Assembly: GCA_964512045.1 (NCBI GenBank)
Contig: CAZEJK010000270.1
Coordinates: forward strand, 1 to 6,849
DNA: 6,849 bases
Reading direction: 5' to 3'
Source: CAZEJK01 sp964512045
Lineage (GTDB): Bacteria > Acidobacteriota > Thermoanaerobaculia > Thermoanaerobaculales > Sulfomarinibacteraceae
In this document: one piece after another, positions 1-6,396 of the stretch
Numbering within the stretch: position 1 is the first letter of the stretch
Layout of the letters: every line of letters begins with the position of its first letter
The notes under the pieces: generated by a model
Told to the model about the DNA's origin: nothing
The model's input: the letters and a program-made list of their open reading frames with translations, nothing else
Database searches by the model: none
Made by a program: the position numbers and the translations under genes

Positions 1-19
1 GGCGGGTCCGCTGACGGTT

Positions 20-39
20 GCGGCGCTGTCCGGCGCCGC
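20..39. other. GC-rich hairpin downstream of the AMIN-protein gene
   Basis: GCGGCGC at 20-26 and GCGCCGC at 33-39 form a perfect 7-bp stem with a 6-nt loop, 23 bases beyond the stop of the AMIN-domain gene. It lies where a terminator would be expected, but no T-run follows on either strand. It could be a factor-assisted terminator or simply chance in GC-rich DNA. No gene is visible in bases 1-62. Confidence 0.25.
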
Positions 40-62
40 ACTCCGCCCGGATCCGTGGTCGT

Positions 63-1274
63 TTACTGGCCTGCGGTGGGCTCAGACGTCGTCGCCGCGA
101 ACTCCAGCACGAGATGCTGCCCTTTCGCGACTCCCCGTACGACGTCGTAGACGGGGTCTGCCAGCTGGATCACGACCCGGGTGGAGCGTTGCGGGAACAT
201 CGGGTCCGGGACGACCTCGAGGGAGCGGATGATCTCTCCGCACACGGGAACCGTGCGCGGCGCCATCGGGTCGGGGTAGCCCTCGAGCAGCAGCACGTGC
301 CGGGTGGCGTCCTCGATCGCTTGCAGGTACTCCATGGCGCTGTCGTCAATCGATGTGTCTGTGCTGACCCGGAGCAGCGTCGTGCCGTCGGCCCGACAGC
401 TGACCTTCACCTGGAGCAGGGTGCCCAGGACCTCGGCGTTGGGCTGCTCCGCAGGCGACGTAACGGCAGGCGGAGCTGCGTCGATCGAAGACGGGGTCGG
501 CAGGGGCGTGTTATGGGGCGTGACACTGATGGGTGGTTGACGGATCAAGGGATTGGTCGTGAGATCAGTGGTCGGCGGTGCGGTTTGCTCGGTCTCCGTT
601 GCAGTCGGGGTTGCATGCCCGGTTGGCGTCGCCGTGGGGGTTGCTGGAACGACTCGGCTCGCCTGTGGCGGGGCGGTTACTGTCGCGGTCGCAGCGGGTG
701 ACGGCGGCGCTGGTGCGATCGGCGGTGAAGGGGACGGAGCGGGGATGCGCGTGATTGGAGTGGGAGCAACGGGGCGAGGGGTCGTCGTGGAGGGTGGTGA
801 TGGCCTCGGTGCCGGTGGAGTCTCGGTAGTCTGCACCGGCCGAGTCCGCATCAGCGTCAGCCAGACGGTTGCAGGGCCTCTGCTCGTGCGGACGACCTCG
901 ATCCCGTCGTCGGCCAGATCGATCACCACGTGGAGCTCGGGAGGGTCGTGCTCGGGGTGGTGGCCAACTCGCACTCGAATCACCCGATCGTCCCCGACCT
1001 CAACCAGATGGGGCGCGATGTCCTGCGGGATGCCGATGAACCGCAAGACATGACGGGACGGGCCCGAAAGCCTGTATGAGCGGAGCGGAATCCGGGCGCT
1101 GACATCGATTGCGATGACCGTGGCCTCTGCGTCCGAGCGCTCTACGCGGATGTCTTCGACGGCTCCCGCTCCGCGCGCGAAGAGGAGGGTGAAGAGCACC
1201 GCAGCCCCGAGGACCCGGCAGAGCAGGCGGGACGCTGGCGCCGGCAGGCGGGAGCGGAAGACTGAGCGCTCCAT
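63..1274 (-). CDS. Exported protein with two AMIN-like domains and a Pro/Thr-rich linker
   Basis: This encodes a 403-aa predicted exported protein. Residues 1-38 look like a signal peptide: basic start, hydrophobic core VLGAAVLFTLLFA near 21-33, and GAGA before VEDIRVERSD. Residues about 40-143 resemble an AMIN domain, with alternating beta strands such as YRLSGPSRHVLRFIGIP and LHVVIDLADDGIEVV. Residues about 146-280 are a low-complexity Pro/Thr/Ala/Ser linker. Residues about 285-393 look like a second AMIN-like unit (VSCRADGTTLLRVSTDT, then TRVVIQLADPVYDVV). AMIN domains are known to target envelope proteins such as AmiC amidases and PilQ secretins to peptidoglycan. No amidase or secretin domain is present, so a cell-wall-binding or spacer role is inferred. 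The ATG at 1274 is chosen because the signal peptide begins there; GTG at 1283 is an in-frame alternative. No Shine-Dalgarno is visible, and a TACAAT box lies 9 nt upstream. The reading frame stays open far upstream, but that part has low-complexity shadow character. Confidence 0.85.
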   Translation of the reverse strand: MERSVFRSRLPAPASRLLCRVLGAAVLFTLLFARGAGAVEDIRVERSDAEATVIAIDVSARIPLRSYRLSGPSRHVLRFIGIPQDIAPHLVEVGDDRVIRVRVGHHPEHDPPELHVVIDLADDGIEVVRTSRGPATVWLTLMRTRPVQTTETPPAPRPSPPSTTTPRPVAPTPITRIPAPSPSPPIAPAPPSPAATATVTAPPQASRVVPATPTATPTGHATPTATETEQTAPPTTDLTTNPLIRQPPISVTPHNTPLPTPSSIDAAPPAVTSPAEQPNAEVLGTLLQVKVSCRADGTTLLRVSTDTSIDDSAMEYLQAIEDATRHVLLLEGYPDPMAPRTVPVCGEIIRSLEVVPDPMFPQRSTRVVIQLADPVYDVVRGVAKGQHLVLEFAATTSEPTAGQ

Positions 1275-1283
1275 TGCGATCAC

Positions 1284-1289
1284 ATTGTA
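1284..1289 (-). promoter_or_regulatory. Candidate -10 box (TACAAT) of the AMIN-protein gene, leaderless
   Basis: TACAAT on the minus strand ends 9 nt before the ATG at 1274, so transcription would begin at or within about 2 nt of the start codon. Together with the missing Shine-Dalgarno this suggests a leaderless mRNA. No convincing -35 hexamer is visible at 16-18 nt. Confidence 0.4.
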
Positions 1290-1304
1290 CAGGGGCACGG
1301 AGCG

Positions 1305-1318
1305 CAACGGCGCCGTTG
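1305..1318. promoter_or_regulatory. Perfect 14-bp palindrome in the AMIN-gene promoter region
   Basis: CAACGGCGCCGTTG is a perfect palindrome lying 16-29 nt upstream of the candidate -10 box, in the -35 area. This position fits a dimeric regulator's operator, but no second copy was seen and no regulator gene is nearby. The rest of the 235-base gap 1275-1509 holds G/C-rich low-complexity sequence (about 1360-1425) and no gene I can support. Confidence 0.3.
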
Positions 1319-1509
1319 ATGGCTCAACCACCCCACATCTTCGAAAGAGCGATGCATCATCGCCGGGGACCGGATTGCCGGGACCCGGCTGCCGGGGCCG
1401 GGGCCAACGCCGGGCTGGGGCGTTGTCGCTCCTGCGATTGAGACTGGGTGGATTGGGCAGCTCACGGCCAAGACCGCTACGCGGTTGCTGAACCGTCGCC
1501 GTCGGCGCC

Positions 1510-2397
1510 TCACTTTGGTTGCGGCCCACCATCGTTGTGGCGGGGACCTGACGGTTCAGCGGTCGGTGCCGGTGGGGTGGCTCCACCTGCGGGTGCGGCG
1601 GACGAGTCGCCGGGTTGCGATGTCGCGTGCTGCTCTTCGAGCTGTCGGCGCACGGTCTCGAAGCGCTGCACGCGTTCCGTGAGCGCCGTGACGACCTCGT
1701 CCCAATGTCGTTCGAGGATCCCGGTCTCACGGCGCACGGCGTCCGATGGCTGGCCACGACGCGCCTGGAGAAGGGCGCGCAGCAGATGGTGGCTGCCACG
1801 GATCGCCCTGCGAGCTAGCTGGCGGAGCGGGCTGGTGTCGGTCTCCGACATGACCTGCTCGAGGGCAGTCCACGTCGGTTGCGGGTCATGCGGGTCGTCG
1901 AGATGACCTGCGCGTACGACGTGATCGATCAGGTGTGCGCGCAGCCAGTACGCGCTGAGCTTGTCGGTCGCCTCCTTGATCGTCAAGAAGTACAGGAGCT
2001 TCTTCGACAGCCGCTTGAGAAAGAACACGACGACGGACAGCGGGAGCGTCAGGCAGCTTGAAGCGGACAGGAGCGGTTGGGTGGGGACCAGGCCTGCCAG
2101 TCGTTCACGCGGGATGTCGGCGCCGTGGGCGGTCGCGATCGCGGGAGGCATCCTGCGGCGGAAGTACCGTTCCAGGAGGAGATCAGCCAGCGGCAGGGGT
2201 ATGAGCACAGCCAGACCGGCACAGGTGGCATCCGAGAAGACGCGCCATCGGAACGTGGTACCAGTCGGCTGCGATGGCGGTGGCGGTGTACCATTCGGAG
2301 AGGATTCCCTCGTCACCGAGCGAGACGGTGTATCGTCAGAGCTCGTCGAATCCTCGGTGGTGGTGTCGGGTCGCGGATATGGTGGCGTTGTCTGCAC
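1510..2397 (-). CDS. Hypothetical membrane protein
   Basis: I do not recognise this 295-aa product. Residues 1-48 are polar, rich in Pro/Thr/Ser and probably disordered. Two hydrophobic stretches follow, about 57-76 (CAGLAVLIPLPLADLLLE) and 110-138 (LSASSCLTLPLSVVVFFLKRL and onward), separated by a basic patch RYFRRRMPP. Residues about 140-255 look helical and charged (DKLSAYWLRAHLIDHVV; LERHWDEVVTALTERVQRFETVRRQLEEQ), with coiled-coil character near 225-256. The tail is Pro/Ala-rich. It is most likely an inner-membrane protein with a cytoplasmic helical domain. The GTG start at 2397 is chosen because GAGG lies 8 nt upstream inside the end of the preceding gene and only 3 nt separate the two genes, so they probably form an operon and may be translationally coupled. 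Confidence 0.75.
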   Translation of the reverse strand: MQTTPPYPRPDTTTEDSTSSDDTPSRSVTRESSPNGTPPPPSQPTGTTFRWRVFSDATCAGLAVLIPLPLADLLLERYFRRRMPPAIATAHGADIPRERLAGLVPTQPLLSASSCLTLPLSVVVFFLKRLSKKLLYFLTIKEATDKLSAYWLRAHLIDHVVRAGHLDDPHDPQPTWTALEQVMSETDTSPLRQLARRAIRGSHHLLRALLQARRGQPSDAVRRETGILERHWDEVVTALTERVQRFETVRRQLEEQHATSQPGDSSAAPAGGATPPAPTAEPSGPRHNDGGPQPK

Positions 2398-2400
2398 GCT

Positions 2401-2667
2401 TCAGTCCTCGGAGCCTGTCTCGTGCTGGCTGATCGCCTGACTGACCTGCTCGGCCATGGTCGCGAACAGCTCGTCTCTGCGGGCGCCCTCCTGGGTGATA
2501 CCGTTGACGGCTTTCACGTCGCTCTGTACGGATCGGACCATCTCGGCAACCTCGTGTGTGAAAGCGTCGGTGCGAGCTGTGATCGAGGCGAACAGTCCGA
2601 CGGGCACGATACGGCAGATCAGGATGGCATACATCAGCTTGCGTTGAACGCTCATGCGTTGGAGCAT
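2401..2667 (-). CDS. Small single-pass membrane protein with helical C-terminal tail
   Basis: This 88-aa product is not recognised. Residues 11-29 (LMYAILICRIVPVGLFASI) form one predicted transmembrane helix after a short basic N-terminus (QRMSVQRK). Residues about 34-80 are polar with heptad-like spacing (FTHEVAEMVRSVQSDVKAV) and likely helical. The topology suggests a membrane-anchored helical protein that could partner with the 295-aa membrane protein encoded 3 nt downstream. The start at 2667 is preferred because a G-rich stretch (GGGGG) lies about 6 nt upstream; ATG at 2655 would give 84 aa but has no ribosome-binding site. The frame continues open upstream, but that part overlaps the divergent gene and is implausible. 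Confidence 0.65.
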   Translation of the reverse strand: MLQRMSVQRKLMYAILICRIVPVGLFASITARTDAFTHEVAEMVRSVQSDVKAVNGITQEGARRDELFATMAEQVSQAISQHETGSED

Positions 2668-2686
2668 CGGCTGCCCCCATCCGGCG

Positions 2687-2692
2687 ATTATG
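2687..2692 (-). promoter_or_regulatory. Candidate -10 box (CATAAT) for the two-gene membrane operon
   Basis: CATAAT (5 of 6 to consensus) lies 19 nt upstream of the ATG at 2667, leaving a leader of about a dozen bases that includes the GGGGG ribosome-binding candidate. The -35 region (near CTGCCG, 18-nt spacing) is poor. Confidence 0.4.
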
Positions 2693-2726
2693 GCATCTTC
2701 GGCGGCGAGGCGGCAGCGACCCTTGG

Positions 2727-2756
2727 CTGACAGATGGCCGGGTTCCGGACTACACT
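2727..2756 (+). promoter_or_regulatory. Promoter of the small secreted protein gene
   Basis: CTGACA (2727-2732), an 18-nt spacer and TACACT (2751-2756) fit a housekeeping-sigma promoter. The expected transcription start near 2763 lies downstream of the far-upstream ATG at 2734. This supports the internal ATG near 2803 as the true start. Confidence 0.55.
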
Positions 2757-2802
2757 GGGCGGACGAGAATCCGAGGTATCGCACGCGCGAGTGGAGGCGA
2801 TG

Positions 2803-3162
2803 ATGCGGCAGATGCGAGACGGCGGGCTGCTGAAGAATCTGATGGCGACGGTTGCACTGATGGCAGCGGTCGCGCTGCTGGCGCCACTGGTGGCGCTGGC
2901 CCAGGAGGGGGAGAGTGGTTCCGAGGACGAGGAGGTGACCGTCGTCGGCGTCGTGGTCGAGACGGGCTGGGACGACGAGACCGGCGAGGTCGATGCCGTC
3001 GGCATCCAAAGCGACGAGGGCCCCGTGTACAACGTCGAGCCTGGCGGGTACGGGAAGTGGCTCCTCGATCTCGTCGGACGACGCGTGTCGGCGCAGGGTT
3101 ACGTGACCATCGAGGATGACGGCGACCTCAGCCTCTACGTCAGCGGGTACTCGGTACTGTGA
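2803..3162 (+). CDS. Small secreted protein with OB-like beta domain
   Basis: This encodes a 119-aa exported protein. Residues 1-33 are a clear signal peptide: basic N-region, long hydrophobic core LMATVALMAAVALLAPLVALA, and an Ala-Leu-Ala cleavage site before QEGESGSEDEE. The mature part (about 86 aa) is acidic and beta-rich: VTVVGVVVETGWDDETGEVDAVGI, then YNVEPGGYGKWLLDLVGRRVSAQGYV, then a final strand LSLYVSGYSVL. The pattern of a glycine-led first strand, 'GxxLLxLVGxxVxxxGxV' and a terminal 'SYxVL'-like strand resembles small OB-fold-type periplasmic proteins, but I cannot assign a named family. The ATG at 2803 is chosen because GGAGG (2793-2797) sits 5 nt before it; ATG at 2800 is possible. 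It is divergent from the membrane operon and convergent with the SEC-C gene. Confidence 0.75.
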   Translation: MRQMRDGGLLKNLMATVALMAAVALLAPLVALAQEGESGSEDEEVTVVGVVVETGWDDETGEVDAVGIQSDEGPVYNVEPGGYGKWLLDLVGRRVSAQGYVTIEDDGDLSLYVSGYSVL

Positions 3163-3247
3163 ATCCGGTCGCAACGCGCGGCCAGGATCCGTCGGTCTCA
3201 ACGAGCGCACGGCGCTGTGAGGCCCATCCTGGTAGCGCGTCGCTGCC

Positions 3248-3439
3248 TCAGAAGCCGCGCCCCGGCGTGCCGATGGCCGATGGCCGGGCGCTGGATCGCT
3301 TGCGCTCGTCTGCGGCGAGGTGGCACCGCTTGTACTTCTGACCGCTGCCGCACCAGCACGGCTCGTTGCGACCGAGCTGTGGACCAGGCTGGTTGTTGAG
3401 CGAGCTGGTGATCTTGCGGAACATGGAGGCGAGTCCCAT
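3248..3439 (-). CDS. SEC-C motif zinc-binding small protein
   Basis: This 63-aa protein has a single recognisable motif, GRNEPCWCGSGQKYKRCH at residues 23-40. It carries the Cys-x-Cys-x8-Cys-His ligands (C28, C30, C39, H40) of the SEC-C motif, the zinc-binding tail of SecA that contacts SecB and ribosomes. Short stand-alone SEC-C proteins are common and mostly uncharacterised; a protein- or ribosome-binding accessory role is inference. The first 20 residues (MGLASMFRKITSSLNNQPGP) are partly amphipathic and the basic tail ends in GTPGRGF. The start is well supported by AAAGGAG 5 nt before the ATG. It is a single-gene unit with its own promoter. Confidence 0.85.
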   Translation of the reverse strand: MGLASMFRKITSSLNNQPGPQLGRNEPCWCGSGQKYKRCHLAADERKRSSARPSAIGTPGRGF

Positions 3440-3522
3440 GGTGGCTCCTTTACGGTGAGTTGAGATCTCACTGGGGGCTGTGCTGGCGGCCGATTGTGGG
3501 AGTTCTCCGCCAAAACGGCAGG

Positions 3523-3550
3523 ATTCTACCATATCCGCCGGCCGTGCCAA
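3523..3550 (-). promoter_or_regulatory. Promoter of the SEC-C gene
   Basis: TTGGCA (3550-3545) and TAGAAT (3528-3523), each 5 of 6 to consensus and separated by 16 nt, lie between the lysC stop and the SEC-C gene. The resulting leader of about 75 nt contains the 10-bp palindrome TGAGATCTCA (3461-3470) shortly before the ribosome-binding site. Confidence 0.6.
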
Positions 3551-3576
3551 CCCTCGCCGCCGCGGACGCCGTGCGA

Positions 3577-4989
3577 TCACGCCCGCATACGTTCACGGGC
3601 GACGCCGCCGAATGGCTGTGAGCATGAGCCCGGCCCGCGATCCGCGAAGAACCGGGTATGCAGACGGCGGATGACGGCTGGCAGGTCCGCGTCCCCAACC
3701 ACGAACGCCAGGGCCAGCTCGGAGCCTCCCTCCGAAACCATCGAGATCGGGATCTCGCTGAGATCGTCGAACACGCGTGCGACCATCCCGCGCTGGCTGC
3801 GAAGCCCGTCGCCGACGATGCATACCAGCGATTGCCTCGAGACGGTGGAGACCGATCCGAGTGTGGCGAGGGCATCGAGCAGATGATCGAGCGGTGGCGG
3901 CTGGCAGACGGCGATGGCCGCGGAGACCTCGGTGGTGGCGATCGCATCGGCGGTGACCCCCGCCCGCTCGAAGCGGTCGAACACGGCGGCCAGGAAGCTT
4001 GTGGAGCGGAACATCCGTGCCGACGAGAGTCGGATCAAGGTGATGTTCTCCTTGTAGGCGATGCTCTTGATGGCGCCTGGGGTTGTGGCATCGTTCGAGA
4101 TCAAAGTGCCGGCCTCGTGGGGCCGTCGCGTGTTGCGCACCCGTATGGGGACGCCGGCTCGGACCGCCGGCTCCAGGGTTTTCGGATGGAGCACGCGTGC
4201 TCCGAAGAAGGCCAGCTCGGCAGCCTCGGCGAACGTCATCTCGGCGACCAGCGTGGCCTCTGGAACGAGTGTGGGATCGGCGGTCAGAATGCCGTCCACA
4301 TCGGTCCAGATGTCGATCCGATCGGCCGCCAGCGCCGCGCCGACGACCGATGCGGTGCAGTCCGAGCCTCCACGGCCGAGCAGCACGGCACGACCGTCCG
4401 GCGATCGGCCGATGAACCCCTGGATCACCGGAACGACGCCTCGAGCGAGCGCAGGGATCAACGTCTGGAGGCACGCGTCCCTGGTGCCCGGCTCGTCCGG
4501 TTCGGAGTCCAGCGGGTCGCCTGGAGTGGTGACGATCAGCTCGCGGCTGTCGAACCATCGGCCCGGGACGCCAGCGGCCGCGAGCGCAGCGGTGACGATG
4601 CGCGTGGACATGAGCTCACCACACGCCAGAAGCCGCGCCCGCACCGGCCCAGACAGGTCGGAGAGCATCACAATCCCGCTCAGTAGCCGGTCGACAGTGC
4701 GTGCGATCGACTCCAGATGAATATGGACCTCATCGTCGAGCTGTGCGGGCAGCTCGAGCGCAGCGACAGTCGTGCGATGGATGGCGGTGACGGTACGCAG
4801 CAGCTGGTGGCTGTCGTGCTCGCGGCCCTCGGCGGCGGCGGCGCCGGCCTCCTCGAGACGGTCGGTTGTATCGCCCATGGCGGACAGCACCACAACCGTG
4901 GCCTCTGGTTGATCGCGGATGATCTGCACGACCCGCTGGATCGCTCCGGCGGTGGCGATCGATGAGCCTCCGAACTTCAGCACGCGCAT
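3577..4989 (-). CDS. lysC: Aspartokinase (aspartate kinase) with two ACT domains
   Basis: This 470-aa cytoplasmic enzyme phosphorylates L-aspartate with ATP, the first step towards lysine, methionine and threonine. The kinase domain (about 1-300) has KFGGSSIA at 5-12, GEL at 124-126, GFIG at 191-194, GRGGSDCTAS at 205-214, WTDVDGILTADP at 228-239 and FGARVLHPKTLEPA at 262-275, all hallmarks of aspartokinases. Two ACT regulatory domains follow, about 315-385 (FLAAVFDRFERAGVTADAI, then TTEVSAAIAV) and 387-450. Length and motifs fit the single-chain, class III-like LysC type. No homoserine dehydrogenase is fused. The ATG at 4989 gives the canonical N-terminus and has GGAG 7 nt upstream; it overlaps the end of metX by 13 nt, implying co-transcription and coupling. 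It should fall under the methionine attenuator upstream. Which effector the ACT domains bind cannot be read from the sequence. Confidence 0.95.
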   Translation of the reverse strand: MRVLKFGGSSIATAGAIQRVVQIIRDQPEATVVVLSAMGDTTDRLEEAGAAAAEGREHDSHQLLRTVTAIHRTTVAALELPAQLDDEVHIHLESIARTVDRLLSGIVMLSDLSGPVRARLLACGELMSTRIVTAALAAAGVPGRWFDSRELIVTTPGDPLDSEPDEPGTRDACLQTLIPALARGVVPVIQGFIGRSPDGRAVLLGRGGSDCTASVVGAALAADRIDIWTDVDGILTADPTLVPEATLVAEMTFAEAAELAFFGARVLHPKTLEPAVRAGVPIRVRNTRRPHEAGTLISNDATTPGAIKSIAYKENITLIRLSSARMFRSTSFLAAVFDRFERAGVTADAIATTEVSAAIAVCQPPPLDHLLDALATLGSVSTVSRQSLVCIVGDGLRSQRGMVARVFDDLSEIPISMVSEGGSELALAFVVGDADLPAVIRRLHTRFFADRGPGSCSQPFGGVARERMRA

Positions 4990-6056
4990 GATACGGCTCC
5001 GTGTCGGAATCGGCGGACGATCCGGTCGAGCTGCTCGATCTCGATCAGGAAGGCATCGTGGCCACAGTCCGAACGAAGCCACGCGCTCGACACGGTCCGT
5101 TGCAACGCCTTCAGGTGCCGGACCGTAGCGGCCATCTCTCGGGGGAAGAACAGCCGGTCGCTGGGGATCCCGACGACGAGCACGGGGGCCTTGATCCGGC
5201 CGATGGCGGCGTCCAGACTCGGGTAACCGCGGGCCACATCGTGGCGGTCCATCGCGTCGATCAGCGTGCGGTAGCTGGCCGCATCGAACCGCCGGACCAG
5301 TGAGCGGCCGTGATGACGGAGGTAGCTGGACACCTGAAACGTGCCGGAGACCCCCGCGAGACTGTCCGGTTCCTGAGCCTTGCGCCCGAACCGTTCGGTG
5401 AAGTGCCGCTCGCTGCGGTACGAGATCATGCCGATCATCCGCGCCACGGCCAGGCCGGCGCGACGATCGGCCGAGCTGTCGAGCTCGAGGGCTGCGCGGG
5501 CCGCTTCGTTCAGGCTGACGACCCACGGCGAGGCCTGTGGGGTGCCCGCGATCGCCACGCCCGTCTCGACCAGCTCCGGAAAGTCGACGAGCCACTGCCA
5601 AACATGCATCGCTCCCAGCGAGCCGCCGATCACCAGCCGCAGCCGGCGGACGCCGAGCAGCTCCAACAGCCTTCTCTGGGCCATGACCTGATCTCGGGGA
5701 GTCAGCGGCGGAAAATCGGGTGCAGCGTTGGTGGGTCCGGTGGTCCCTGCGCAACCACCGAGGACGTTGGAGCAGATCACGAAGTCGCTGGCGGGATCGA
5801 GTGCGCGACCTGGGCCCACGAGACCGTCCCACCAGCCTGGACGGTCGCCCTCGCGGTGGGCGGCCGCATGGCTGTCCCCGGTCAGGGCATGACAGATCAG
5901 GACGGCGTTGTCTCCGGAGGGGGCGAGCGTGCCCCAGGTCTCGTAAGCGATGACAGGACGTGTGATGGAGTCGCCGAGCTCGAGCGGGAGGTCAGCTCCG
6001 ACCTCGGTACGCCGCGGTTGGAGCGGCGGATCGGGACACGACGCCGCGGCGCTCAT
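4977..6056 (-). CDS. metX: Homoserine O-acetyltransferase
   Basis: This 359-aa alpha/beta-hydrolase-fold enzyme transfers an acyl group to homoserine, giving the O-acylhomoserine used for methionine. Motifs in order: ITRPVIAYETWGTL (31-44), ICHALTGDSHAA (54-65), SNVLGGCAGTTGP (96-108), nucleophile elbow GGSLGAM (144-150) with Ser146, SYLRHHG (244-250), VGIPSDRLFFP (295-305) with probable catalytic Asp300, and CGHDAFL (331-337) with probable catalytic His333. The elbow is more often GGSMGG in relatives; the triad is intact. Acetyl-CoA is the usual donor for this family, but some MetX proteins use succinyl-CoA, so donor choice is inference. The ATG at 6056 overlaps the stop of the metY remnant as ATGA, and GGAGG lies 4 nt upstream inside that remnant. 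The gene overlaps lysC by 13 nt. Confidence 0.95.
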   Translation of the reverse strand: MSAAASCPDPPLQPRRTEVGADLPLELGDSITRPVIAYETWGTLAPSGDNAVLICHALTGDSHAAAHREGDRPGWWDGLVGPGRALDPASDFVICSNVLGGCAGTTGPTNAAPDFPPLTPRDQVMAQRRLLELLGVRRLRLVIGGSLGAMHVWQWLVDFPELVETGVAIAGTPQASPWVVSLNEAARAALELDSSADRRAGLAVARMIGMISYRSERHFTERFGRKAQEPDSLAGVSGTFQVSSYLRHHGRSLVRRFDAASYRTLIDAMDRHDVARGYPSLDAAIGRIKAPVLVVGIPSDRLFFPREMAATVRHLKALQRTVSSAWLRSDCGHDAFLIEIEQLDRIVRRFRHGAVSCAC

Positions 6057-6244
6057 GCGGCCTCCAGCGCGCGGTCCAGATCGAACCGAAGTGCCGCCTC
6101 CTCGGTGTCCGTGAAGACGTACGACGTTGTCTGGTGGATCGGCACCGCGCGCGAGCGGGTCGAGCGGTCTGGTTGGTGGCCACAGTGGACACAGAAGGTC
6201 TTCACGGCGTGCCGTGGTGTGCTGGATGGTGTGGATCGTGACAT
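6053..6244 (-). pseudogene. metY: Remnant of metY (O-acetylhomoserine sulfhydrylase), large in-frame internal deletion
   Basis: This 63-codon frame begins like O-acetylhomoserine sulfhydrylase: residues 15-51 run KTFCVHCGHQPD, RSRAVPIHQTTSYVF (31-45) and TDTEEAA, matching the family's 'HAGQ.PD..T.ARAVPIYQTTSYVF.DT..AA' start. After LRF the last nine residues, DLDRALEAA, look like the family's C-terminal 'DLDQAL.AA' ending. About 365 of the usual 430 or so residues are missing, including the PLP-binding lysine region, so it cannot be a working sulfhydrylase. The frame is intact, GGGAG lies 6 nt before the ATG, and its stop overlaps the metX start (ATGA). It may now act only as a short upstream cistron coupling translation into metX. 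Assignment of the N-terminal part is firm; reading the tail as the old C-terminus is inference from memory of the family. An assembly collapse is an alternative explanation. Confidence 0.75.
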
Positions 6245-6272
6245 CAGGGTCTCCCGTACTGATCAGCCGTCA

Positions 6273-6307
6273 CTGGGACGAACGCACCGTGATGCTCACG
6301 GTCCCAG
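6273..6307 (-). promoter_or_regulatory. Strong hairpin in the 5' leader between terminator and metY remnant
   Basis: On the minus strand CTGGG (6307-6303) pairs with CCCAG (6277-6273), and directly inside it ACCGTGA (6302-6296) pairs with TCACGGT (6292-6286) around a 3-nt loop, leaving an 8-nt one-sided bulge (6285-6278). An alternative 7-bp outer stem CTGGGAC/GTCCCAG is also possible. The structure sits 18 nt before the GGGAG ribosome-binding site. It has no T-tail, so it is not an intrinsic terminator; mRNA stabilisation or a second control element is possible. Confidence 0.45.
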
Positions 6308-6342
6308 ACGACGGGTCGAGCTGTTGCGATGTGAGGGTAACG

Positions 6343-6371
6343 AAAAACCGCATCCGAGGAGGCGGATGCGG
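6343..6371 (-). terminator. Intrinsic terminator of the methionine attenuator
   Basis: CCGCATCCG (6371-6363) and CGGATGCGG (6356-6348) form a perfect 9-bp stem with a 6-nt loop CCTCCT. T5 (6347-6343) follows directly. It lies 26 nt after the stop codon of the Met-rich leader ORF and about 100 nt before the metY remnant. Its upstream arm is also part of the antiterminator pairing. Confidence 0.85.
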
Positions 6372-6396
6372 GTGGGAGTCAGTGGGGAGGCTCAGA

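Noticed and set aside
18..1053. Long plus-strand open frames opposite the AMIN-protein gene
   Set aside because: They are antisense to the Pro/Thr-rich linker, with Gly/Val-rich or Arg-rich low-complexity translations and no domain or ribosome-binding site.
2734..2802. Upstream start (2734) for the small secreted protein
   Set aside because: It lies inside the predicted promoter and would place 23 charged residues before the signal peptide; GGAGG fits the ATG at 2803.
3163..3247. Bidirectional terminator between the convergent secreted-protein and SEC-C genes
   Set aside because: Only a CCAGGAT / ATCCTGG match with a long loop is present and there is no T-run.
3593..4686. Long open frames on both strands within lysC
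   Set aside because: They are shadows of the high-GC codon pattern; only the lysC frame shows conserved motifs.
4990..5832. N-terminal extension of the aspartokinase frame up to 5832
   Set aside because: It lies inside metX in another frame, is Arg/Pro-rich, and the canonical KFGGSS start with a ribosome-binding site is at 4989.
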